This document shows, in pieces, positions 1-7,058 of a DNA stretch of 7,537 bases. Each line of letters opens with the position of its first letter. Within the stretch, counting starts at the first letter, position 1. Under the pieces are notes generated by a model. That model had not been told where the DNA came from, did no database searches, and was given only the letters and a program-made list of their open reading frames with translations. The DNA comes from an uncultured Pelagibacteraceae bacterium (lineage in GTDB: Bacteria; Pseudomonadota; Alphaproteobacteria; Pelagibacterales; Pelagibacteraceae), in the NCBI GenBank assembly GCA_902602105.1, contig CACKPP010000024.1:1-7537 (forward strand), in the 5' to 3' direction. The position numbers were made by a program, and so were the translations under genes.

Positions 1-1
1 A

Positions 2-151
2 AATTTATTAAACAATCTAAATAGACAATTTCTGCATGCTAAAAGTATTGGTTTTTATCATCCTAAAAAAAAAGTTGCGATGAATTTTTCTTCTAAATTA
101 CCAGATGAACTTGAAAAAATATTAAAAACATTAAGAAATACAACAAAATAA
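2..151 (+). CDS. rluD: RluA-family 23S rRNA pseudouridine synthase, C-terminal end (probably RluD), 5' partial
   Basis: An open frame enters from the left edge (first full codon at 2) and stops at TAA 149-151, leaving 49 residues. The segment RQFLHAKSIGFYHP followed by KKKVAMNFSSKLPDEL matches the extreme C-terminus of RluC/RluD-type pseudouridine synthases, where a conserved Arg-Gln-x-LHA motif precedes a Gly-Phe-x-HP strand and an acidic 'P-x-DL' tail. These enzymes isomerise specific uridines in 23S rRNA. The catalytic Asp lies upstream, outside the window. An rluD gene directly before rpoH is a familiar alphaproteobacterial arrangement, which is why RluD is preferred over RluC, but the fragment is too short to separate paralogues. 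The gap to rpoH is 40 bases on the same strand, so cotranscription is possible. Confidence 0.78.
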   Translation, partial: NLLNNLNRQFLHAKSIGFYHPKKKVAMNFSSKLPDELEKILKTLRNTTK

Positions 152-191
152 AACATTGAAATAAGATTTAAACTAATTAGATAAACTAACT

Positions 192-1073
192 ATGAATAAT
201 AATTTACCAACAATTTCTAACGAAGGTGGATTGTCCGCATACTTAGATCAAATTAAAAAGTTTCCGATGTTGGATGCTGAAGAAGAATATATGTTGGCTA
301 AAAACTGGAAAACTACAGGAAATATTAAATCTGCAGAAAAACTTGTCACAAGTCATTTAAGATTGGTTGCTAAAATTGCTATGGGATATAAAGGGTACGG
401 TCTACCTGTTAATGAAATGATTTCAGAGGGAAATATTGGATTAATGCAAGCAGTAAAAAAATTTGAGCCAGAAAAAGGTTTTAGATTAGCTACGTATGCT
501 ATGTGGTGGATAAAAGCTTCTATACAAGAATATATTTTAAAGTCTTGGAGTTTAGTTAAAATTGGTACAACTACAGCTCAAAAAAAATTATTTTTTAATC
601 TTAAAAAATTAAAAAATCAGATAGCTCCTCAATCAGAAGGTGACTTAAGAAATGAACATGTTGATGTAATAGCCGATAAACTTGATGTTAGTAAAGAGGA
701 AGTAGTTTCAATGAACCGAAGGTTATCTGGAAAAGAATTTTCACTTAATACTCAAGTAAGTGAAGATGGTGATGAGTGGCAAGATTGGTTAGTAGATAAA
801 GAATTAGATCATGATCTAAAATTTGCACACAAAGAAGAAATGGAACAAAGAAAAGATTTATTAAAAAATTCCATTAAAGTTTTGAATGATAGAGAAAGAG
901 AAATTCTTTATTCCAGAAGATTGAATGATAACCCAACAACTCTTGAAGACTTAAGTATTAAATATAAGATCAGTAGAGAAAGGGTTAGGCAAATAGAAAA
1001 TAAAGCTTTTGAAAAACTACAAAAACACATGTTGCTATTAGCTAAGTCGAAAAATTTGTTACCTGTAAATTAA
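192..1073 (+). CDS. rpoH: RNA polymerase heat-shock sigma factor RpoH (sigma-32)
   Basis: This is a complete 293-residue group 3 sigma-70 family protein, of usual RpoH length. It directs RNA polymerase to heat-shock promoters (chaperones, proteases). Region 1.2 lies at about residues 11-27 ([16 protein letters not shown]), region 2 at about 51-115 ([23 protein letters not shown], and the Trp-rich melting helix [15 protein letters not shown]), and region 4.2 with its helix-turn-helix at about 251-277 ([16 protein letters not shown]). The RpoH box QKKLFFNL at 130-137, which separates RpoH from RpoD and other sigmas, is present. The ATG at 192 gives the expected N-terminus. No Shine-Dalgarno sequence precedes it. 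The 40-base upstream gap contains TTGAAA at 156-161 but no good -10 at standard spacing, so readthrough from the rluD-like gene is equally possible. The TAA overlaps the stop of convergent purA. Confidence 0.96.
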   Translation: MNNNLPTISNEGGLSAYLDQIKKFPMLDAEEEYMLAKNWKTTGNIKSAEKLVTSHLRLVAKIAMGYKGYGLPVNEMISEGNIGLMQAVKKFEPEKGFRLATYAMWWIKASIQEYILKSWSLVKIGTTTAQKKLFFNLKKLKNQIAPQSEGDLRNEHVDVIADKLDVSKEEVVSMNRRLSGKEFSLNTQVSEDGDEWQDWLVDKELDHDLKFAHKEEMEQRKDLLKNSIKVLNDREREILYSRRLNDNPTTLEDLSIKYKISRERVRQIENKAFEKLQKHMLLLAKSKNLLPVN

Positions 1074-1510
1074 ACTTCAAAAGGATTCTCAATTAAAATT
1101 GTGTCATCTCTTTCTGGACTTGTAGAAATACTTGAAATTTTAGTCCCTATAAAATCTTCAATTGCATAAATATATTTTTTGGCATTTTCTGGAAGATCTT
1201 CGATATTTTTAATTCCTTTAGTTGATGATCTCCAGCCAGGAAAAGTTTTGTAAATTGATTTGATTTTCAATTGGTCTTCTACTGAAGCTGGTAAATAATC
1301 TATTTTTTTTCCGTCTAATTCATATTGAATACACACTTTTATCTCATCTAATTCATCTAGAACATCTAATTTAGTTAATGCAATCCCATCTATTCCTGAA
1401 ATCTTAATAGTCTGTCTAACTAAGACTCCATCAAACCATCCACACCTTCTTTTACGACTCGTTACTGTTCCAAATTCTTTACCTCTAGTACCTAACAATT
1501 CACCAATATC
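1070..1510 (-). CDS. purA: Adenylosuccinate synthetase, C-terminal third only (5' end missing)
   Basis: PurA condenses IMP with aspartate, driven by GTP, in the first step from IMP to AMP. Only about 146 of the usual ~430 residues are present. Recognisable from the 5' side are [17 protein letters not shown], the IMP-binding Arg-rich loop [10 protein letters not shown] (about 1429-1458), the guanine-binding TKLDVLD, the FPGW segment, and the C-terminal [10 protein letters not shown] and NPF. The frame is clean to its TAA at 1070-1072. Homology runs up to about 1510, after which an in-frame stop appears at 1520-1522 and the sequence becomes aroC on the other strand. A TTG at 1496-1498 could be read as a start, but it lies inside a conserved block and is not a real N-terminus. 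The N-terminal GTPase P-loop and the catalytic Asp and His are absent, so this piece alone would be inactive. It is more likely one side of a chimeric join than a decaying gene, since no other lesion is seen. Confidence 0.9.
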   Translation of the reverse strand, partial: DIGELLGTRGKEFGTVTSRKRRCGWFDGVLVRQTIKISGIDGIALTKLDVLDELDEIKVCIQYELDGKKIDYLPASVEDQLKIKSIYKTFPGWRSSTKGIKNIEDLPENAKKYIYAIEDFIGTKISSISTSPERDDTILIENPFEV

Positions 1511-1512
1511 TC
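1500..1512. other. Inversion-type breakpoint joining truncated purA and truncated aroC
   Basis: PurA homology on the minus strand is credible down to Asp-Ile-Gly-Glu (complement of 1499-1510). AroC homology on the plus strand is credible from Ser-Pro-Ile-Ser-Leu (1500-1514). Both coding sequences therefore claim the same bases, chiefly CACCAATATC at 1501-1510. Beyond this stretch each side belongs to one gene only. Two head-truncated genes in divergent orientation, sharing a short microhomology at the join, is the form expected of an inverted chimera from multiple-displacement amplification or misassembly. A genuine microhomology-mediated rearrangement would look the same from one contig. The exact point within the shared bases cannot be fixed from this sequence. 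Confidence 0.72.
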
Positions 1513-2348
1513 TAATAATTTATAATGAGGATGTGCGATCAAAGGATTACAAAAATATTAAGGATAAATTCAGACCTGGACATGCTGATTTTACCTATTT
1601 TAAAAAATATGGAATAAGAGACTATAGAGGAGGAGGGAGATCTTCTGCTAGAGAAACAGCTGCAAGAGTTGCAGCGGGTGCAATAGCAAAAAAAGTTTTA
1701 GAAAAAAAATTAGGTAAAAAATTTAAAATTTCTGCTGCTGTTACACAACTTGGTATTCTTGGTTGTGACACTAGAAAATGGGATGATAAAATAATTTATA
1801 AGAATCCATTTTTTTGCCCTGATAAATCAATGTTAAAGATATGGGAAAAATACTTATTAAATATAAGAAAAGCAGGATCGTCTTGTGGAGCTATAATTGA
1901 AGTAAGAGCAAACGGAGTTCCAGCAGGATTAGGAGCCCCAATTTATTCAAAATTAGACTCTGATATTGCTTCTGCAATGATGAGTATCAATGCAGTAAAA
2001 GGAGTGAATATTGGTTCTGGAATGAATTCAGCCCAATTATCTGGAGAAGAAAATTCAGATGAAATTTCACAAAACAAGACAAAATTGAAATTTGCTTCAA
2101 ATAATGCAGGTGGAATACTTGGGGGTATTTCGTCAGGACAACAAATAATTGTATCATTTGCTGTCAAACCTACTTCCTCAATTATAAAAAGTAGAAAAAC
2201 AATTAATAAGTTTGGAAAAAATACAACTATCTCTGTAAAAGGTAGACACGATCCTTGTGTAGGAATAAGAGCTGTGCCAGTTGGTGAGTCCATGCTTTCA
2301 TGTGTTTTACTAGATCATTATCTGATGAATAAAGGACAGTGTAGTTGA
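1500..2348 (+). CDS. aroC: Chorismate synthase, C-terminal three quarters (5' end missing)
   Basis: AroC converts EPSP to chorismate with reduced FMN, the last step of the shikimate pathway. About 282 of the usual ~360-370 residues are present. Seen in order are [16 protein letters not shown], the block with an active-site His in RPGHAD (His codon at 1581), the family signature [13 protein letters not shown], the GVPAGLG loop, the NIGSG segment, the [14 protein letters not shown] flavin-site block, and the C-terminal signature [16 protein letters not shown] with its conserved Asp. The N-terminal GESHG signature, carrying the other conserved active-site His, is missing. A GTG at 1533 could be called a start, but recognisable AroC sequence continues upstream of it to about 1500, so it is not genuine. 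The remaining frame has no other damage. The gene converges on dxs with only 5 bases between the stops. Confidence 0.93.
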   Translation, partial: SPISLIIYNEDVRSKDYKNIKDKFRPGHADFTYFKKYGIRDYRGGGRSSARETAARVAAGAIAKKVLEKKLGKKFKISAAVTQLGILGCDTRKWDDKIIYKNPFFCPDKSMLKIWEKYLLNIRKAGSSCGAIIEVRANGVPAGLGAPIYSKLDSDIASAMMSINAVKGVNIGSGMNSAQLSGEENSDEISQNKTKLKFASNNAGGILGGISSGQQIIVSFAVKPTSSIIKSRKTINKFGKNTTISVKGRHDPCVGIRAVPVGESMLSCVLLDHYLMNKGQCS

Positions 2349-2353
2349 TTTAA

Positions 2354-4267
2354 TTATTTTTGCTTTTGCAAAACTATATTCGAATTCAACACATCTAAAA
2401 CTTTTTCTTCAATTGAACTAAAATCTAAATTTGCAACTTTATACATATTCTCAGGTGTATCATGATCAATGAAAATATCTGGAAGTTTCAAAGATCTGAA
2501 TTTTAAATGATTATCCATCAATCCCTTTTTTGATAAAAAATCAACTACATGTGATCCAAACCCTCCTATTGACCCTTCTTCAATAGTTATTATTGCTTCA
2601 TGAGTAGTAGCTAATTGCCAAATTAAATTTTCATCTAGAGGTTTTGCAAATCTTGCATCTACTACTGTTATATTAATTCCTTTTTTTTTTAAATTTTCTG
2701 TTGCTTTTAATGTTTCATTTAATCTTGCTCCAAAATTAAGAATAGCTAACTTTTTTCCCTCTTGAATAACTCTAGATTTACCTATCTCTATCTTTTCATC
2801 GATCGAAGGTAAGACTGATCCTGGGCCAGTTCCTCTTGGATATCTAAATGCACATGGCCTATCATTAATTTCTGTTGATGTATTTATCATTCTTACTAGC
2901 TCTGCTTCATCACTTGCAGCCATTACTACAAAATTTGGTAATGTAGATAAATAAGTTGTATCAAAACTTCCAGCGTGGGTAGGCCCATCAGCACCAACTA
3001 ATCCTGCTCTATCTATTGCAAATCTGACTGGCAAACTTTGAATTGCAACATCGTGAACCACTTGATCATAAGCTCTCTGGAGAAATGTAGAATAAATTGC
3101 TGCATAAGGTTTATAGTTTTCAGTTGCGAGGCCTGCAGCAAATGTAACCGCATGTTGTTCAGCAATACCAACATCAAAGGTTCTTTCTGGAAATTCTTTT
3201 CTAAAAATATCAAGACCTGTCCCATCTGGCATTGCTGCTGTTATAGCAACTATTTTACTATCTTTTTTTGCGTGCTTAAGCAAAGTATTAGCAAATACCT
3301 TTGTGTAAGATGGCAATTTACTTGAACTTTTAGATTGTTCACCAGTTTTAACATTGAATTTTGATACTCCATGATAATTATCTTTCGCTTTTTCTGCAAA
3401 TGAATAACCTTTGCCTTTTTTGGTTTTAATATGAATTAAAATTGGTCCTTCATATTTTGAGTCTCTAGCATTTTTTAAAATAGGAATTAAAGAATTTAAA
3501 TCATGTCCATCTATAGGGCCAATATAATAAAATCCAAGAGAGCTAAATAAAGTTCCTCCGGTTACAGCTGATCTAAGTAAATCCTCAGCTTTACCTGCTT
3601 TTGCACTAAATCTTTTTGAAAATGCAGATGTGATTAATTTAATGGTTTCTCTTAAACTAAAATAAATCTTTCCTGAAAAAATTTTAGCCAAGTATGTTCC
3701 CATAGCTCCAACAGGTCTCGCAATCGACATATCATTATCATTTAGAATAACAATCATTTTAGTTTTTGAGGCACCAGCATTGTTCATCGCTTCATAAGCC
3801 ATACCTGCACTAATAGCTCCATCACCTATCACTGCTACTACGTTATCAGATTTATTTGATAATTTATTTGCTTCAGCTATTCCTAAAGCAGAAGATATTG
3901 AAGTTGAACTATGTGCTGCACCAAAAGTATCATATTCGCTTTCAGTCCTTTTTGTAAAACCAGATAGACCACCACCTTGTCTTAAAGTTCTAATTCTATC
4001 TTTTCTTCCTGTTAAAATTTTATGAGGATAACATTGATGCCCCACATCCCATATAAGTTTATCTTTAGGAGTATTAAAAATATAATGAAGAGCAACAGAC
4101 AACTCAACAACTCCCAAACTTGCTCCTAAGTGACCACCAGTAACAGATACTGCATCAATCATCTCTTCTCTTAATTCATTAGCTACTTTTTGTAACTCTG
4201 TTTCTGGTATTTTTTTCAAATCAGATGGAAAATTTATTTGATCTAAAAATTTATATTCTTTTTTCAT
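2354..4267 (-). CDS. dxs: 1-deoxy-D-xylulose-5-phosphate synthase
   Basis: This complete 637-residue thiamine-diphosphate enzyme condenses pyruvate with glyceraldehyde 3-phosphate to DXP, the entry step of the MEP isoprenoid pathway and a source for thiamine and pyridoxal. The three transketolase-like domains are intact. Near the N-terminus are [10 protein letters not shown] (His46) and [13 protein letters not shown]. The ThDP/Mg motif GDG is at 148-150, with the paired Asn in NDNDMSI at 176-182. The catalytic Glu370 sits in VGIAEQHAV, and substrate-site residues lie in [15 protein letters not shown] (Arg420, Asp427, His431), numbered as in E. coli Dxs. The start ATG at 4265-4267 gives the canonical LLD-like N-terminus and overlaps the ispA stop in ATGA, which suggests translational coupling. 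No Shine-Dalgarno sequence was seen. It is the last gene of xseB-ispA-dxs. Its 3' end almost touches convergent aroC. Confidence 0.97.
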   Translation of the reverse strand: MKKEYKFLDQINFPSDLKKIPETELQKVANELREEMIDAVSVTGGHLGASLGVVELSVALHYIFNTPKDKLIWDVGHQCYPHKILTGRKDRIRTLRQGGGLSGFTKRTESEYDTFGAAHSSTSISSALGIAEANKLSNKSDNVVAVIGDGAISAGMAYEAMNNAGASKTKMIVILNDNDMSIARPVGAMGTYLAKIFSGKIYFSLRETIKLITSAFSKRFSAKAGKAEDLLRSAVTGGTLFSSLGFYYIGPIDGHDLNSLIPILKNARDSKYEGPILIHIKTKKGKGYSFAEKAKDNYHGVSKFNVKTGEQSKSSSKLPSYTKVFANTLLKHAKKDSKIVAITAAMPDGTGLDIFRKEFPERTFDVGIAEQHAVTFAAGLATENYKPYAAIYSTFLQRAYDQVVHDVAIQSLPVRFAIDRAGLVGADGPTHAGSFDTTYLSTLPNFVVMAASDEAELVRMINTSTEINDRPCAFRYPRGTGPGSVLPSIDEKIEIGKSRVIQEGKKLAILNFGARLNETLKATENLKKKGINITVVDARFAKPLDENLIWQLATTHEAIITIEEGSIGGFGSHVVDFLSKKGLMDNHLKFRSLKLPDIFIDHDTPENMYKVANLDFSSIEEKVLDVLNSNIVLQKQK

Positions 4268-5136
4268 TTATTTCTATTTAAAATATATTCTAATGTTTCA
4301 GACAAATTTTTTGATTTAGAACCATATCTTTTTAATCTATCATTTATTTTAAAAATTAATTTATTAGCATATTTAATAGTATTTTTGTATCCTAGTAAAC
4401 TAATTAGGGTCGCTTTACCTTTTTTTTTATCTTTTCCAGTTTTTTTCCCTGCAACTAATAAGCTTCCTTTATTATCAATTAAATCATCTGCTATTTGGAA
4501 CAATAATCCAATATCTGCACCTATATTTTCAAATTTCTTAATTTCTTTTTTATTTCTTTTTATAAGAATTAAAGGAGCTACACAGCAAAAACTAAAAAGT
4601 TTTCCTGTTTTTTTTGTTTCCATTTCGACAATTTTTTTTTTTGAAATCTTTTTATTTTCAAAACTTAAGTCTAGATATTGACCTCCAGCTATACCAAGAT
4701 GGCCTGAGCTTTCAGAAATTTTATTAATCAAATTAATTTTAATTTTATCAGAAACATCTAGATCTTTGTGACTTAAAATTTCATAAGCCATAGTTAAAAG
4801 TGAGTTACCAGCTAGTACTGCTGTAGACTCTCCAAATTTGATATGTGTAGAGGGTTTGCCTCTTCTAATTGAATCATTATCCATACAAGGTAAATCATCA
4901 TGAATTAATGAGTATGCATGAATACATTCAACAGCAGAGCCTATGACAATTAATGATTTATAATTTATTTTAAATAGTGAACCAATATCAATTAAAATTT
5001 TTGATCGTATTTTCTTACCTCCAGAAAATAAACCATATTTCATCGGTATAATTAATTCAGATTTTTTTTGTTTTTTAATGAATCTTCTTAAAAAAAAATT
5101 TGTATCTTTGGCAATTTTATTTAGTTTTTTTTTCAT
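4264..5136 (-). CDS. ispA: Farnesyl diphosphate synthase (IspA-type trans-prenyltransferase)
   Basis: This 290-residue all-helical polyprenyl synthase adds isopentenyl diphosphate units to DMAPP and GPP to make farnesyl diphosphate, the precursor of quinone side chains and undecaprenyl phosphate. The first Asp-rich motif is DDLPCMD at 80-86, preceded by HAYSLIH exactly as in bacterial FPP synthases. The second is DDLID at 217-221. The IPP-binding GGKKIRS is at 39-45, the KFGE segment at 100-103, and [10 protein letters not shown] at 234-243. Tyr75, five residues before the first motif, fits a short-chain C15 product, although geranylgeranyl synthase activity cannot be excluded. The gene is strikingly Lys-rich, with A-runs of 9-11 on the coding strand. 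The start ATG lies 20 bases inside the 3' end of xseB, and the TGA overlaps the dxs ATG, so all three genes probably share one transcript. Confidence 0.95.
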   Translation of the reverse strand: MKKKLNKIAKDTNFFLRRFIKKQKKSELIIPMKYGLFSGGKKIRSKILIDIGSLFKINYKSLIVIGSAVECIHAYSLIHDDLPCMDNDSIRRGKPSTHIKFGESTAVLAGNSLLTMAYEILSHKDLDVSDKIKINLINKISESSGHLGIAGGQYLDLSFENKKISKKKIVEMETKKTGKLFSFCCVAPLILIKRNKKEIKKFENIGADIGLLFQIADDLIDNKGSLLVAGKKTGKDKKKGKATLISLLGYKNTIKYANKLIFKINDRLKRYGSKSKNLSETLEYILNRNK

Positions 5137-5371
5137 TCTTTTTTGAAGTTATTTTCAAAATATCATCTTTTGTTTTTTCACTAACATTTTTAATGTCTTT
5201 TTGAAATTTTTTTTCTATTATATTGTTAAGTTTTAATAAATCTTGATAACTTTCAATAGAATTTTCTAAATCTTTTTGATTTTCCAAATCTTCAATCATC
5301 CTATTGGCCTCTTTAGTTAATTCTTCAAGGGATAAAGAGTTATAATCATTTGGTAAATTTTTATCTTTCAT
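5117..5371 (-). CDS. xseB: Exodeoxyribonuclease VII small subunit
   Basis: This is an 84-residue, highly charged helical protein. The core SLEELTKEANRMIEDLENQ, followed by DLENSIESYQDLLKLNN, follows the XseB pattern (FEEAL..LE.IV..LE.....LEESI..Y..G..L), with a Lys-rich C-terminal tail. XseB subunits bind the XseA catalytic subunit to form exonuclease VII, which degrades single-stranded DNA into oligonucleotides. xseA is not in the window. The identification rests on this short pattern, the length and, strongly, the position directly before ispA and dxs, the same order as in E. coli. The ATG at 5369-5371 has a GAGAG Shine-Dalgarno-like element six bases upstream (complement of 5378-5382). The gene overlaps the start of ispA by 20 bases and opens the minus-strand operon. 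Confidence 0.85.
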   Translation of the reverse strand: MKDKNLPNDYNSLSLEELTKEANRMIEDLENQKDLENSIESYQDLLKLNNIIEKKFQKDIKNVSEKTKDDILKITSKKNEKKTK

Positions 5372-5376
5372 ATAAT
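5371..5376 (+). promoter_or_regulatory. Candidate -10 box for the sua5 / ABC exporter cluster
   Basis: TATAAT at 5371-5376 is a perfect sigma-70 -10 hexamer, in a location where a plus-strand promoter is needed because the upstream gene is divergent. The best -35-like partner is TTGGTA at 5350-5355 (4 of 6), with a short 15-base spacer. Transcription would begin at about 5383, only some 9 bases before the ATG at 5392. That ATG has no Shine-Dalgarno sequence, so the mRNA would be nearly leaderless. The box overlaps the xseB start codon. In such AT-rich DNA a chance match is quite possible. Confidence 0.4.
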
Positions 5377-5384
5377 ACTCTCAG

Positions 5385-5390
5385 ATAATA
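5385..5390 (-). promoter_or_regulatory. Candidate -10 box for the xseB-ispA-dxs operon
   Basis: Read on the minus strand, 5390 to 5385 is TATTAT (5 of 6 to the sigma-70 -10 consensus), about 13 bases upstream of the xseB ATG. The nearest -35-like hexamer is TTTGCA (complement of 5406-5411, 4 of 6) at a short 15-base spacing, inside the sua5 coding sequence. The two divergent -10 candidates are separated by 8 bases, so the polymerases would compete. The assignment is weak because the region is AT-rich. Confidence 0.28.
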
Positions 5391-5391
5391 C

Positions 5392-6324
5392 ATGAAAATT
5401 AATCTTGCAAATATTAAAAAAGCTAAAAAAATCTTAGATAAAAGTGAATGTGTGGCTATACCTACTGAAACTGTTTATGGATTAGCTGGCAATGCTTATT
5501 CTGATAAAGCTTGTAAAAAAATATTTAAACTTAAAAAAAGACCTAATAATAATCCTCTTATAGTTCATTATCACAATTATCAAAATCTTAAAAATGATTG
5601 TATTTTTAATAATGATTTTATCAAATTGTATAAGAAGTTGTGTCCAGGCCCAATCACATTTATTCTCGATTTAATGAAAGACTCGAGAATCTCTAAATTT
5701 GCCACTAACAATAAAAGGACTTTAGCAGTTAGATTTCCAAAACACCCTGTGGCAAGAAACCTATTAAAAAAACTAAATTATCCATTGGCTGCTCCTAGTG
5801 CAAATTTATCGTCTAAGGTTAGTGCTGTAAATTCAAATGATGTTAAAGATGACTTTGGAAAAAAGATTAAATACGTATTAGAAGGAGGAAAATCGTCAAT
5901 TGGTGTTGAATCAACAATAGTTGATTTAAGAAATAAACCTAAAATATTAAGATTAGGTGGTTTAGAAATTTCATCAATTCAAAAAATATTAAATAAAAAA
6001 GTTTCAATAAATAACAATCCTTTAAAGGTATCTTTTCCTGGTCAATTTAAACTTCATTATTCTCCTGGTATACCAATCAGATTAAATGTAAAAAAAATTA
6101 AAAAAGATGAAGCTTATTTATTAATAAATAAAAAAATAAAAAATAAATCAAATTATTATTTTTTATCTAAGAATGGGAATTTAAAAGAAGCTGCAAGAAA
6201 TTTGTACAGTATACTTAGGAAAATTAAAAAAAATAAATATAAATCTATAGCTGTTGGTAAAATTCCCAATAAAGGATTGGGAAAGACTATCAATGATAGG
6301 TTGATGAGAGCTTCAAAATTTTAA
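5392..6324 (+). CDS. sua5: Threonylcarbamoyl-AMP synthase, two-domain Sua5/YwlC type
   Basis: This complete 310-residue protein makes threonylcarbamoyl-AMP from threonine, bicarbonate and ATP. TsaD and its partners then transfer the group to A37 of ANN-decoding tRNAs (t6A). The YrdC-like catalytic domain spans about 1-200, with PTETVYGLAGNA at 24-35, the KxR loop KKRPNNNPLIVH at 48-59, CPGPITFIL at 84-92, SAN at 136-138, ESTIVD at 173-178 and LRLGG at 186-190. The linker motif PGQFKLHYSPG at 216-226 and a C-terminal Sua5 domain ending INDRLMRAS mark the long form rather than the short TsaC/YrdC. The gene is very Lys/Asn-rich. It starts 20 bases from divergent xseB without a Shine-Dalgarno sequence. 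Its TAA shares a base with the ATG of the following ATPase gene (TAATG), suggesting coupled translation. Confidence 0.94.
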   Translation: MKINLANIKKAKKILDKSECVAIPTETVYGLAGNAYSDKACKKIFKLKKRPNNNPLIVHYHNYQNLKNDCIFNNDFIKLYKKLCPGPITFILDLMKDSRISKFATNNKRTLAVRFPKHPVARNLLKKLNYPLAAPSANLSSKVSAVNSNDVKDDFGKKIKYVLEGGKSSIGVESTIVDLRNKPKILRLGGLEISSIQKILNKKVSINNNPLKVSFPGQFKLHYSPGIPIRLNVKKIKKDEAYLLINKKIKNKSNYYFLSKNGNLKEAARNLYSILRKIKKNKYKSIAVGKIPNKGLGKTINDRLMRASKF

Positions 6325-7058
6325 TGAATACTCCTCTAGAAGTAATTGGCTTGACGAAAGTTTATAACAAAAAAGAAGTTGTAAAAAATATTTCTTTTAA
6401 AATAAATGAAAATGAGATTATAGGAATCCTTGGTCCGAATGGTTGTGGAAAAACTACAACTATAGGAATGATATTAGGACTGTTGAAGCCTTCAAAAGGT
6501 GACGTGCTAATAAATGGAATTTCAATTGAACATAACAGAGTAGAGTTATTGAATAATTTAAACTTTATTTCTCCCTACATTGAGTTACCAAAAAAATTAT
6601 CTGTTCATCAAAATTTAGAAGTTTATGGCAGGCTTTATGATGTAAAAGATCTTAAATTAAAGATTGAAGAACTTAGTGAAAAACTACGACTTAATGAAAT
6701 CATAGATAAAATTACTGGGGAGCTTTCTTCTGGCCAAAAAAATAGAGTAAGTCTTGCGAAATCAATAATTAATAATCCCAAAGTATTACTTCTTGATGAA
6801 CCAACTGCGTCTCTAGATCCAGAAACTGGAGATTTTGTGAGAAATTTTTTAGAAAATTATCAAAAAGAAAATAGAGCATCTATTTTACTCGCTTCGCATA
6901 ACATGAATGAAGTAGAAAGATTATGCTCATCTGTTTTCATGATGAGAAATGGAGCTGTTATTGATCAAGATAGTCCTGTGGAATTAATTAAAAAACATGG
7001 GCGAAAAAATTTGGAAGAAGTTTTTTTAAAGCTTACAAGAGAAAAGTATGAATCTTAA
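6324..7058 (+). CDS. ABC-2-type exporter, ATP-binding protein
   Basis: This complete 244-residue nucleotide-binding subunit powers the membrane partner encoded next. Walker A is GPNGCGKTT at 37-45, the ABC signature LSSGQ at 134-138, Walker B LLLDEP at 155-160 with catalytic Glu159, the D-loop SLD at 163-165 and the switch His192 in ASHNMNEVERL. The C-terminal NLEEVFLKL is typical of ATPases that pair with ABC-2 permeases (drug, polysaccharide or antibiotic export). At the Q-loop position, where Gln normally follows a hydrophobic strand, the sequence reads FISPYIELPKKLSV (82-95) with no Gln. The substrate cannot be told from sequence. The ATG overlaps the sua5 stop by one base, and the permease start overlaps its 3' end by 11 bases. 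There is no link in function between t6A synthesis and export that I can see. Confidence 0.94.
   Translation: MNTPLEVIGLTKVYNKKEVVKNISFKINENEIIGILGPNGCGKTTTIGMILGLLKPSKGDVLINGISIEHNRVELLNNLNFISPYIELPKKLSVHQNLEVYGRLYDVKDLKLKIEELSEKLRLNEIIDKITGELSSGQKNRVSLAKSIINNPKVLLLDEPTASLDPETGDFVRNFLENYQKENRASILLASHNMNEVERLCSSVFMMRNGAVIDQDSPVELIKKHGRKNLEEVFLKLTREKYES

Noticed and set aside
156..184. TTGAAA upstream of rpoH considered as a full promoter
   Set aside because: No hexamer at 16-18 bases spacing matches a sigma-70 -10 box better than 3 of 6, and no sigma-32 style C-rich -10 is present.
1533..1535. GTG as the true start of aroC
   Set aside because: In-frame AroC-like sequence ([10 protein letters not shown]) continues upstream to about 1500, and the GTG encodes an internal Val.
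1943..2293. Open frame of 116 codons on the minus strand opposite aroC
   Set aside because: It is the antisense shadow of conserved chorismate synthase sequence, has no recognisable motif and its composition mirrors the sense gene.
2358..2373. Inverted repeat TTTTGC-TTTT-GCAAAA just after the aroC stop, considered as a bidirectional terminator
   Set aside because: The stem has only two GC pairs, no T-run follows on either strand, and it lies in the dxs C-terminal codons.
3013..3325. Two short open frames (one on each strand) within dxs
   Set aside because: Both lie inside the conserved catalytic and pyrimidine-binding part of Dxs and encode nothing recognisable, so they are out-of-frame shadows.
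4385..4681. Plus-strand open frame of 98 codons opposite ispA
   Set aside because: Its Phe/Leu/Ser-rich sequence is what the complement of a Lys-rich gene gives; the sense strand carries clear FPP synthase motifs.
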